Positions 54,566-64,000 of a stretch of 64,000 bases of DNA are shown here, piece by piece (position 1 is the first letter of the stretch; every line of letters begins with the position of its first letter). Origin of the DNA: Ocypus olens (taxonomy: Eukaryota > Arthropoda > Insecta > Coleoptera > Staphylinidae); assembly GCA_910593695.2 (NCBI GenBank), contig OU343051.1, positions 38,175,966 through 38,239,965 of the forward strand, in the 5' to 3' direction. The notes beneath the pieces are model-generated. The model made no database searches and was not told where the DNA came from. It saw nothing but the letters and a program-made list of their open reading frames with translations. The translations under genes and the position numbers were made by a program.

Positions 54566-55360
54566 TTTTTTACTTTCTCCGTTACGAAGTACGAGAAAGT
54601 ATTGTGATCGTGATTTTTTTTTCAAAAATTTTTTTTACGGAAATATCCGTTTTGGGGTCCCTAGATGCCATTTCAACAATTTCTGGAAAAAAAAATTTGT
54701 GTCTGTGTGTACGTGTGTGTGTGTCTGTGTGTGTGTGTGTCTGTCTGTGCGCGCTGTATCTCAAAAACTAATGGAGCAATTGATATGAAACTTTGAACAT
54801 CCGTCTTATTTGATAATCTGAAGAACTGAAAAGCTTTTGGTAAAATTTCGTACATCGGAAGTGGGCGTTTACCTTAACTGTTTTTTGTTTTTTGCCAATA
54901 TTTTCTTGAATATGAAAAATATCACAAAAATATTTAAACAAACTTTGAAGACAACAAAGAAATGAATATCTTTTGCTTGAAAACGTTTTTCATAAAATCA
55001 TTTTTATACGAGAAAAAAATTAATTATTTTTTTAAAATTTTTGGTTTATAATTATAAAACGATAATAGTTACAGCAAATTTATGTTTATAATAATTGTAG
55101 AGAATACTAAAATGAACAACTTATAAAGAATAAGTTTTTTTTGAAATCCCTTTAGTTTTTGAGTAAACTGAGTTTTTGAATTTGAAGTATAATTTTTCCA
55201 TCTTTCGTAATTTTGACGTTTTAAACGTCAGTTTCACCCAAGTTTACACATCGCCCGATGTACATTTAAAATATAATTTAAATTGAAAATAAACCATGAA
55301 AGAGTAAATATAAATGATACCATCAAGTCGGAGAAAGTAACATGATGGCCACATCACCAT
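54566..55360 (+). repeat. 794-bp tandem repeat, unit 1
   Basis: Starts ACTTTCTCCGTTACGAAGTA (54572) and ends AAGTCGGAGAAAGTAAC then CATGATGGCCACATCACC. Its own ends are short inverted repeats (ACTTTCTCCG / CGGAGAAAGT). Contains a GT microsatellite at about 54700-54745. Small frames across the microsatellite are not genes. A fragment lies inverted at 39040-39150. Confidence 0.85.
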
Positions 55361-56147
55361 TTTTTACTTTCTCCGTTACGAAGTACGAGAAAGTATTGTG
55401 ATCGTGATTTTTTTTTCAAAAAATTTTTTTACGGAAATATCCGTTTTGGGGTCCCTAGATGCCATTTTAACAATTTCTGGAAAAAAAAATTGTGTCTGCT
55501 GTGTGTGTGTCTGTGTGTGTGCGTGTGTCTGTCTGTGCGCGCTGTATCTTAAAAACTAATAGAGCAATTGATATGAAACTTTGAACATCCGTCTTATTTG
55601 ATAATCTGAAGAACTGAAAAGCTTTTGGTAAAATTTCGTACACCGGAAGTGGGCGTTTACCTTAACTGTTTTTTGTTTTTGCCAATATTTTCTTAAATAT
55701 GATAAATATCACAAAAACATTTAAACAAACTTTAAAGACAACAAAGAAATGAACATCTTTTGCTTGAAATTATTTTTTATAAAATCATTTTTATTCGAGA
55801 AAAAAATTTATTATTATTTTTTTAATTTTTGCTTTATAGTTATGAAACAATAATAGTTACAGCAAATTTATGTTAATAATAATTACAGAGAATGCTAAAA
55901 TGAACAACTTATAAAGAATAAGTTTTTCTCGAAATCCCTTTAGTTTTTGAGTAAATTGAGTTTTTGAATTTGAAGTATTATTTTTCCAACTTTCATAATT
56001 TTGACGTCTTAAACGTCAGTTTCATCCGAGTTTACACAACACTCGATGTACATTTAAAATATTATTCAAATTGAAAATAAACCATAAAAGCGTAAAAATA
56101 AATGATACCACCAAGTCGGAGAAAGTAACATGATGGCCACATCACCA
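55361..56147 (+). repeat. 794-bp tandem repeat, unit 2
   Basis: Direct copy of unit 1 with scattered substitutions and small indels, including a different GT array (55495-55535). Confidence 0.85.
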
Positions 56148-57089
56148 TTTTTTTCAATGAAATCACTCTTCGCAGTCGTTGCATTTTCATCCGAGATTAT
56201 AACGAGTGTATTTCAAAATAAAATTGCCATAGTTTTAATCTCCCCATTATGTTACGTTAGAGAATATAACGAATTAAATATAAAATATGTTTTGGTTTTG
56301 TATGTATTTTTCGAAACGCTATATTCCACTGTGGCATAGGCAGCTCCAAAAAGGTTGCATTTTGTATAAACGTAGCGAAAATTAACAAATTCGAGTAATG
56401 AATGCTCCGTTTGGCAGACGCCGTCACTGTCTGGTTTATAAGAGAACTCTCTTGATTTTGAAATTACATAGAGACATGTATTATTAGCGCGAGACACTCA
56501 GCGTCCCAATTTTGAGTTGTATTTTCAAGGTCCAGATACATTTTCAGTGCCAGCTAATCAACGTCCCAGATTTGAATGTATTATTTCATGTCATCAACGT
56601 TATTCGATTTCATTGGTTAAAAAGTAAATGAGGGCAATTGTCAAGATTATACGACTTACCGTTATACCGGAAGTCAACACCAACTTCCTTATTTTAAATA
56701 GAATGCTTTATTTTTTTATTGCAAATTGAATCATTAAGTTTTACAACCTCCAAATTTAAGAGATTTTGAGATTTTTTTTTTGAATTCAGTGCTTTTTCAT
56801 AATTCACTTTACAAATACGTATCTCCGAACAAGAGAAAATTAATTGGCTATAAAAAGCTAATACCCGAAGGTACCCAGTGGTGATTTATTTTTTGGAATT
56901 AGAGAATACGGAGTGATTAAAATGTCATACCACATTTATTCAACTTTAAACCATTATATCTCGATCTTTTTAAATATAACACCCTATGCTAGCATTCCCT
57001 ATATCTATTTTCTTTACTTTTCAAGTTATTGACATATATGCAAAAATACGTTAATAACCTTTGCAATAGGAAAATAATTTATTAACCGG
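56148..57089. other. Intergenic, no gene called
   Basis: Two frames are worth naming but not supported: plus 56148-56339 (MKSLFAVVAFSSEIITSV, signal-like) and minus 56252-56497 (with CQTEHSLLEFVNFRYVYTKC). Neither has a recognised domain or clear splice context. Confidence 0.4.
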
Positions 57090-57350
57090 GCCTAGAAAAC
57101 ACTTTTTGAGGTCGAAGATAATCCGTTTTATGATCATCAACAAATGTGGTTTGAACATGATAACGCACCAGCTCACTTCAAAGGTTGTATGCACATTTTC
57201 ACGAACGATAGATTGGCCGCGGGGGTTAATTGACCAAGTAACAATTAGATTTGAATGAAATTCATCGAGATGGTGTAACTATAGCGCATGTTTACGACTC
57301 AGTGATTCGCTAATATAGTACTTGCATTCGAGTCCAAGAAGGACGTTTCA
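57090..57350 (+). pseudogene. Mariner-type transposase fragment
   Basis: QQMWFEHDNAPAHFKGCMHI with the DxAPAH motif of the second catalytic Asp (Gly is Asn), then RLAAGVN and, in a changed frame, LDLNEIHRDGVTIAHVYDSV and RVQEGRF, the usual C-terminal tail. No ends detected. Confidence 0.65.
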
Positions 57351-57354
57351 TTTC

Positions 57355-57380
57355 ATTTCATTTCATTTATTTCACGACGG
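57355..57380. repeat. (TTTCA)n microsatellite at the LINE 5' border
   Basis: About five TTTCA units immediately before the LINE 5' UTR. Confidence 0.7.
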
Positions 57381-57475
57381 CCACAGTATACAAATCATAC
57401 ATAAGATGCAAAAAATTTGTTGCGGATGTGTTTATCAATTAAAAGTTACATTAAAAATTTAATTTAAATATTACA

Positions 57476-58564
57476 ATGTCAAAAAAAAAAAAAAAGATGG
57501 CGCAGAGAAGTGAGTCGGTCTCTGATGCATCTGAATTTATACTCGAAAAAAGTGATTACATTTGTGCATATAACTGTCGGAAGGAGATAGTGAAGACTAA
57601 GTTGAAGTGTAGAGAATGTGGGGCATTTTTCCATCCTGGCTGCTACAGTAAGGGAAGAAATGATCAAGCCCCTGGCCACGTATGTACGGGAGAGGAATGG
57701 TTTCTGGAAGATAATCTCGAAAACAGGTACGAAGTGGAAAATAGATTATTAAAGCAAATCATCAGTGAAACAACAGATAAAAATAATATTTTAAAACAAG
57801 TAAATCGATTATTAGAAGAAAAATTAACTTTTCTTGAGAATAAAATAAAAATAAATGAGAAATCTGCAAACAATCAAAAACAATCCAACAAAGTTGTATC
57901 CCGAGAACAACAGAGGGCAGCAAGTGAAGAAATACACACTAGCAAAATTGTAAATTCCAATTCGAAAGCGATAAATGTGCAAAAAATAGGAATCCCCGAT
58001 AATACCAAAAAAGTTCCTACAATGGCAAGTACATTGAACTCCAAACCAGAAAATGTAAACAAAGAAGCAAACACCCCAGGGAAGTCGTTCAAAGAGATTG
58101 TCGAAGGCACCACAACAAAACTTAATGAGATAATCAACCTAACAAATGATAACAATCTAGACGAGTGGAAGATTCAACAACGAAGAGGATTTAGAAGTAC
58201 GGTATATAAAAATGCCCCCGAACAAACCCTGATGCAAAAATCGACATATAAGAAGAGAAAGACTATCTATGGCACTGCGACAAACATACCAATTAAAGGA
58301 AGTGAACGTTTTTCGCATTATTACATTAACAACCTGGACCCTAATACCACCGTACAAGGACTTCAGGAGTACTTAAAATCAGTTAATATTGATCAAGTGA
58401 CATGTGAAAAACAAAATTCAAATAAACCGGACATCTATAGCTCCTTCAAGGTATCAATTCCCAAAAAATATAGTGAACTCATTATCAATCCTGCCATTTG
58501 GCCGAATAACGTAGGAATAAATCCTTTTTTAATTCATTTGTCGAAAATAAAAAACCAAACATAA
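57476..58564 (+). CDS. LINE ORF1 protein (PHD-like finger, coiled coil, C-terminal RNA-binding-like domain)
   Basis: 362 residues, intact. A Cys/His cluster at C30, C34, C45, C48, H53, C56 and C70 forms a PHD-type finger. Residues 80-150 are a Leu/Lys/Glu-rich predicted coiled coil, likely for trimer or dimer formation. The middle is polar and disordered. The C-terminal part (about 280-362, HYYINNLDPNTTVQGLQEYL and YSSFKVSIPKKYSELI) is the RRM-like module found in ORF1 of PHD-bearing insect LINEs. It would coat the RNA in the retrotransposition particle. A poly-A run just after ATG (KKKKK) is a slippage risk. ORF2 begins within its stop codon. Confidence 0.85.
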   Translation: MSKKKKKMAQRSESVSDASEFILEKSDYICAYNCRKEIVKTKLKCRECGAFFHPGCYSKGRNDQAPGHVCTGEEWFLEDNLENRYEVENRLLKQIISETTDKNNILKQVNRLLEEKLTFLENKIKINEKSANNQKQSNKVVSREQQRAASEEIHTSKIVNSNSKAINVQKIGIPDNTKKVPTMASTLNSKPENVNKEANTPGKSFKEIVEGTTTKLNEIINLTNDNNLDEWKIQQRRGFRSTVYKNAPEQTLMQKSTYKKRKTIYGTATNIPIKGSERFSHYYINNLDPNTTVQGLQEYLKSVNIDQVTCEKQNSNKPDIYSSFKVSIPKKYSELIINPAIWPNNVGINPFLIHLSKIKNQT

Positions 58565-61427
58565 TGTACACTTGTAATAGTTCATCGACAAGCCGATTTC
58601 ATGGAAACCATTATGATTTTTATGTATTGAACACACGATCTTTAACAAATGAAAAAATTAATCAAATCACAATTGATACAAACTGCTTTAATATCAAATT
58701 CATTTGTCTTACGGAAACGTGGGTAGATAAAGATTTCCTTTCATCTAATAATTTTCGTAACTATGTTTTAAAATCATTTTACTGTCGTGATGGACGAGGA
58801 GGTGGTGTCGCAATGTGGAGTCACGCTAATGTAGAAACAAAACCATTGGATATATCATCCTTTGGAATTGATAATATTATTGAAATTTGCGGGGTAACTT
58901 GGTTGTTTGATAACATCCATAGCATGCATATAATTACAATGTATCGGCCACCCTCAGGCTGCATAAATACTTTCATTTACCAATTGCAGGCAGTTCTTGA
59001 ACAAATATTTTCGGTGAATGTACCGATCATATTATGTGGAGACTTTAACATTGACTCCTTGGTAAGTTCTACAAATATGGATAAAATCACGGCAGTTTTG
59101 GAGACATTTAATTTAAAATTAATAAATAATAGCCCGACACGAATCACTGAGACAACATCCACTTGTATTGATCACATATACTCTAATGTTTCAACAGACA
59201 TAACATGTATTACAGCTAATAATTATATCTCAGATCATGAAATATTATTATGTAACACGAATTTAAAATCATTAAAAACATACAGGAATAAAAGACACAT
59301 TCGGTCATATAGCGATCTAAATATGAACCAATTTGTTGCAAATTTAAGTCAGGAAGAATGGTCTGACATGTATAAAGCACATGGTCTTAATGAAAAGTTT
59401 GAAATATTTCACAATATTTTTATGTACAATTTCAATAAGTGTTTTCCCCCTTTTTCAGTAAATGTCCGGGATAATAAAAAATCTTGGGTAACCCCTATAT
59501 TAAAAAAATCAAGTAATGATTTGTATAATACTTACAAATTGCAAAAAGCATTCCCACAGTTTAGGACAGAATACCAAAATAAAAAAAAAGAACATTGCAA
59601 ACTTATATTTGATATAAAAAGATCATATTATCAAAATAAAATATTCTCGTCCGACAATATACAGAGAGCTACATGGGATGTTACTAGGGAACTATCTAGT
59701 GCCCAAACAACTATAAACAAAAACATTGAAATTAACATGGACGGAGTTTGTGTTTCTGATCCCAAGCATCTCGCGGAAGAATTTAACAAATATTTTATAA
59801 ATGAGCCAACAAATATTCACTCAAACTTAACTTCAAATCAATCACCCTATTTCAGTGTGAATAAAGTCTCAAATAGTATATTTTTGGAACCTTACACTGA
59901 AGAGGAATTGCGTGTAGTAATAAACAAATTAAAAAGTAATCGGTCACCTGGCTTTGATGATGTACCGGATCACGTCATTAAAAGAACTGCCATACAACTA
60001 TTGCGACCATTAACTTATTTAATAAATAGTTCTTTTGAAACAGGCACATTTCCTGATAAGTTAAAATTAAGTATAGTTGTGCCAATATATAAGAAAGGAG
60101 ACCGTCAAAGCATCAAAAACTACAGGCCAGTGTCGCTGGTTTCGATATTTTATAAAATATTTGAGCTTTGCATGATGGACCGACTACTAAAGTTCATTAC
60201 ACAAAATAACATTCTCAGCGAAAAACAACATGGGTTTTTGAAAGGGCGATCAACCATGACTGCTATTCACTCCTTCTACGATACTGTTCTTAAATATCTC
60301 GACAGTGGAGAAAACCCGATTGGATTCTTTTTAGACTTAAGTCGCGCATTTGACTGTGTTGATATAGATATACTATTGGAAAAACTAAACTTGTACGGTG
60401 TGAGAGGGGTGGCATTACATTGGTTTCGCACATATTTACAAGATAGAAGGCAACGAGTAAAAATAATAAAAAATTGCAAAGTTTTTTTTTATCTGAGATC
60501 TCAAATATCCGACTGGGTGTTCCGCAAGGATCAATTTTAGGGCCAATTTTATTTATTTTATTCATAAATGATATCACTAATGTAGTGCCTAATGATATAT
60601 TCATTTATGCTGATGATACAACTACGGTTGTTAGCGATCGTGATGAGCGAGAATTGCTAAACAGATGTAATACAACCCTCCTTCGCTTGTACAATTGGTT
60701 TTTGAAAAACAAAGTATTACTTAACACGGACAAAACTTCGTATATAAGATTTCAGACAAAACAGTGCAAGGCTGATTTGAATATTAATATCAATTTAAAT
60801 GATTTGCCGATTAGCTGTAGTGATACTGTCAAGTTTTTGGGGCTGCAAGTAGATAATCAGAATGACTGGAAATATCAGTGCAATAGCGTTATTAAATCGT
60901 TAAATAAAACTTCTTACCAAATCAAATGCCTAAAAACAGTAATGAATACTCAACAATTAATCCATATTTACTACGCAAATGCTCAGTCTCGATTGGTGTA
61001 TGGATTATGCATTTGGGGAGTATCGATACATTGGCGTTCCGTGTTTGTTGCTCAAAAGCGGCTCATCAGATCAATTGCTGGTATACCACACAACCAATCA
61101 TGTCAACCTTTTTTTCGCAAATTTGAAATTATGCCTTATCCGTGTCTAGTCATGTATGAATTAATTTTATATATATTTATAAATAAGCACCAATTTTTAA
61201 CAAATAATCAAGTGCACAATTACATCACAAGGCAAAACAATGACATCCACATCGCGCACTGTCGCCTAAATATTAGAAAATATTCCCCAGATATCTTGGG
61301 ACCTAAATTATTTAATAAATTACCTGATGATTTGAAAAACATCACATCGAAAAGTATTTTTAAGAAAATGCTAAAAAGATATTTACTGTCCAATTTATTT
61401 TATAGTTTAAATGAAGTAATTATGTAA
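58564..61427 (+). pseudogene. LINE ORF2 (endonuclease-RT), single frameshift in a T run
   Basis: ATG overlaps the ORF1 stop as TAATG. Endonuclease: LNTRSLTN, CLTETWVDKDF (catalytic Glu), RDGRGGGVAMW, YRPPSGC, LCGDFNIDS and NYISDHEILL. RT: NYRPVSLVSIFYKIFEL, QHGFLKGRSTMTAI, FLDLSRAFDCVD, then the frame shifts in the nine-T run near 60481-60489; LGVPQGSILGPILFILF, FIYADDTTTVV and the C-terminal LFNKLPDDLKN tail follow in the next frame. Everything else is open, so one base change, or a sequencing error in the homopolymer, separates it from an intact ORF. Confidence 0.9.
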
Positions 61428-61555
61428 ATTGTATTAAATTTATTGTAAATTATATAAATTATATATACTTTTCTCACATGACGCATCCAATACTGTATCA
61501 TTTTTGTATATTATGTATATAGTCAATGGAATAAAGATTTATTATTATTATTATT

Positions 61556-64000
61556 AAGTTAATAAAATAATGACACAATTTACATCTATACATATTAAAA
61601 TAAACGATACAGATTAAAATAAAAGATACAGATTAAAAAGTTTAAAACAGATATTTGTTGATATCTAGGCGAATATATCACAGACTACACTTTCTTATCA
61701 CAATCATTTGTAAAATCTAAAAATTTGTAATAGCACTTATGCACGAGAAAATTATTTAGTTTTGTCTTAAATGTCTTGATGTTATTGTACATTTTAATTT
61801 CCATTGGTAGTTTGTTAAATACCACCGAACACATGAATAGTGCCGTTTTCTCGTACATAGTGGTATTGTGCGAAGTTGAGCGGATATCAGTACCATGTCG
61901 CGTTTGATAGCTGTGCGTGTTATTATTTTTCACAAATAAATGTTCATTGCTTTTTACATATAACGCACACTTATATATAAAGAGACTATTCAGCGTGAGT
62001 ATCTGGCGATTGATAAAGGCAGTACGGCAGGTCTCAGTTTTTTGGAGACCGACAATAAGACGTAGAATTCGCTTTTGTGCAATAAACACACGTGTTGTAT
62101 TGGCCCCTCCCCACACTAGGATGTTGTATGCCAAGTGTGGGTAAGCTATTGCATAGTATGTCTCTATCAATGCTTTCGTGTTGAATTTATACCTCAGCTT
62201 CATAATTGCATAATAAGCACTGTTTAATTTAGAGAGTACATGGTCAATCTGTTTACTTCAGGACAGCTTAGCATCTATATGGATCCCCAAATATGTAACA
62301 GATTCACAATTATTTTCAAAACAATACTCTGGGGATTTTCTATTATGAAATTGTACAACGGTTGTTTTGTTTGCATTTAGTAATATATTATTTTTGTTGC
62401 ACCATTGCCTCATTTCTTCATTCGTTTTATTTATGTTGAATTGCAATTCATCTGGAGTTTTCGCCGATACTATAATTGCCGTGTCATCTGCAAAATTGAC
62501 CATGTACCCTGAGCTGATATGTTCGCTTAAATCGTTAATAAAGAGCAGAAAGAGCAGTGGGCCTAATGTTGAACCCTGTACAATGCCCCTATTTAAGTCG
62601 CACTTTTTCGATGCACTTTCATTGATTTGCACAAACATCTCTCTGTTCGATAAAAACGACTGGATAAGTTCTGACACTTTGCCGCGCATCCCAAGTGAAT
62701 TTAACTTGTCCCGCACAAACTGCACTTCCACGGTGTCAAACGCTCGCGAAAAGTCATAGAAAAGACCAGACACGCACATCCCCTTGTCCACATTTTTTGC
62801 AATTTCCTGGACTAATCTTACGCTGGCAGTTTCCGTCGAACGATTGGCCCGAAATCCATGCTGTGTATCACTTAATAGTTGTGACCTCCCAAGAAATTGT
62901 TTTAACTTGTCTGCTAAGATCTTTTCAAATATTTTTGAAAAAATGTCTAGCATTGCTACAGGACGATAATTGCACAGGTCGGTTTTATTTCCTTTCTTGA
63001 ATATGGGAATAATTTTAGATGTTTTTAGGGCAGCTGGAAATACCCCAGTATTAAATGACATATTTATCAAATATTTTAACGGTTCCATAATGTCCATTAT
63101 AACCCTTTTTAACACTTTTGCAGGAATTCCATCTTGGCCTGAACTAGATTTGTTTCTCAAGTTAATGACAGCGTTATGTATTTCGGTTTCTGTAGCTGGT
63201 GTGAGAAACATTGAGTATGCATAGTACTCCGACGTTGTGCAGGTTTTTGATGCATTTCCCTTGAAGTGGTTCTGAACTGTTTCATCTGTGATTGTGGAGA
63301 AATATTCAGCAAACGTGTTGGCAACTTCTTCAGTATTGTTTATTAATTTGCCATGCTTATCTGTAACATTTATGCTTGTAGTACCTTTATATTCTCCCTG
63401 TAATTCTTCTCCGACTAATTTCCACACTTCCTTTTGTTTATTAGATGCATTTGTTATTCGTCCATCATAATAGTTCTTTTTGGTGCGCTGTACAAGTTCT
63501 TTGTGTATTTTTTTATCATTCTTGTACTTTTCCCGGATAAGTTCCGATTGCGTTTCGATCATTAGTGTGAAAGTCGTTTTTAAATTTTGACTAGAAGTTC
63601 TTATTTCATTATTGGCCCACTTTTTCTTTAACGTCGAGCACCGTTTTCTTATTATTGGACAAGACATATTGTAGTAGTGAAGGAATTCTTTTATAAACAG
63701 TTCAAAAGATGTATCTACGTCATCAGATTTGATAAACGCCCAGTTCTTCGTTCGCAGGTAATTTTGTAACTCATTTAAATTAGTATCTCGAAGTTGCCTA
63801 ACATTTCTGAATTTATTAGCTTGTGTGTTTTCACTACCTTTAGTGCTAAAACATAGTTTCATAATTTGAGCATGGTGATCTAATAGGTGTAGATTCACGT
63901 TAGAACACTTCCAGTTATGATTCTGTATATTAGTGACCATATAATCGATCTGCGTTTTTGCAACCCATCTGTCAGTTATTTGTATTCTGCTTGGTTCATT
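61556..64000 (-). mobile_element. LINE, tail to tail with the previous one, continues beyond the window
   Basis: The minus-strand 3' end meets the plus-strand LINE at a shared (TTA)n tract (61537-61556). Its 5' part lies outside the window. The C-terminal ORF2 tail resembles that of the neighbour, but the proteins are clearly different families. Confidence 0.85.
61685..64000 (-). pseudogene. LINE ORF2, endonuclease end plus RT, one nonsense codon
   Basis: From 64000 down: EPSRIQITDRWVAKTQIDYM and NLHLLDHHAQIM (end of endonuclease), then RT with SSGQDGIPAKVLKRV, NYRPVAMLDIFSKIFEK, TQHGFRANRSTETA, YDFSRAFDTVEV, GIVQGSTLGPLLFLLFINDL, MVNFADDTAIIV and TYLGIHIDAKLS. TGA at 62258-62260 stands where Trp is expected; the same frame continues (SKQIDHVLSKLN) to the stop at 61685. 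No frameshift in 2.3 kb, so a young copy. Confidence 0.9.

Larger units (their letters stand above)
57385..61537 (+). mobile_element. Near full-length LINE with two ORFs
   Basis: A 5' UTR of about 90 bp, ORF1 (57476-58564), ORF2 (58564-61427 with one frameshift) and a 3' UTR with AATAAAG then a (TTA)n tail at 61537-61556. The best preserved LINE in the window. Jockey/CR1-type by EN and RT motifs. Confidence 0.9.

Noticed and set aside
56148..56339. Signal-peptide-like frame MKSLFAVVAFSSEIITSV
   Set aside because: No domain, no splice sites matched, opposite strand to the protease gene and next to a tandem repeat; left uncalled.

Overview
This window looks like a piece of an AT-rich insect nuclear genome dominated by transposable elements. 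The insect call rests on the residues of two host genes, the retroelement families and spliceosomal introns; no order or species can be assigned from the sequence alone. Nearly all readable protein belongs to mobile elements. The host genes are a five-exon serine protease homolog (minus strand, 51392-54440) and a fragment of an ABCG/White-type transporter (minus strand, about 45990-46392). Class names are from motif recognition; no search was run.

Layout, left to right. 1-3225: LINE with endonuclease, RT and RNase H, one frame, three stops and an in-frame deletion. 3226-6250: old repeats, a mariner fossil and a piggyBac-type MITE with TTAA duplications. 7014-14193: a nest, namely a mariner holding a ~650-bp repeat (12-bp duplication), which holds a 5.2-kb TIR element (8-bp duplication), which holds a 5'-truncated LINE (13-bp duplication); the mariner also holds a hAT MITE. 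15270-19700: hairpin, composite repeats, a decayed TIR transposon and a GC-rich hAT element. 20340-22480: first Penelope-like (PLE) palindrome. 22490-25655: old repeats, a tRNA-like relic and a minisatellite.

25700-39040 is a second large nest. A repeat also seen intact at 15640-16137 is split by an antisense LINE. The LINE endonuclease ORF is itself split at a GGGVAIYI site by a 9.7-kb block lying between two (TA)n tracts. That block holds three further PLE-type families, one of them an exact-length 2362-bp-arm palindrome with an intact RT/GIY-YIG ORF, and a 3939-bp hAT inside one arm.

39040-50300: mariner relics, a GTF2IRD2-like hAT, a 1.3-kb foldback element, the ABCG exons, MITEs and a tyrosine-recombinase (Crypton-like) element with inverted repeats. 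51392-56150: the protease homolog with MITE and direct repeats in its last intron, and a 794-bp tandem repeat upstream. 57385-64000: two LINEs, tail to tail, one with both ORFs linked by a TAATG stop-start.

Most notable: four PLE-type families each carry a hammerhead-ribozyme-like core (CUGANGA, stem II hairpin, GAAA). In each, GAAA is followed by a self-complementary dinucleotide (CG, GC or UA), then UH, then bases that pair with those just before CUGANGA. This fits minimal hammerheads that act as dimers. Three of the families also share an asymmetric leader with an AGTAACG core next to (TA)n.
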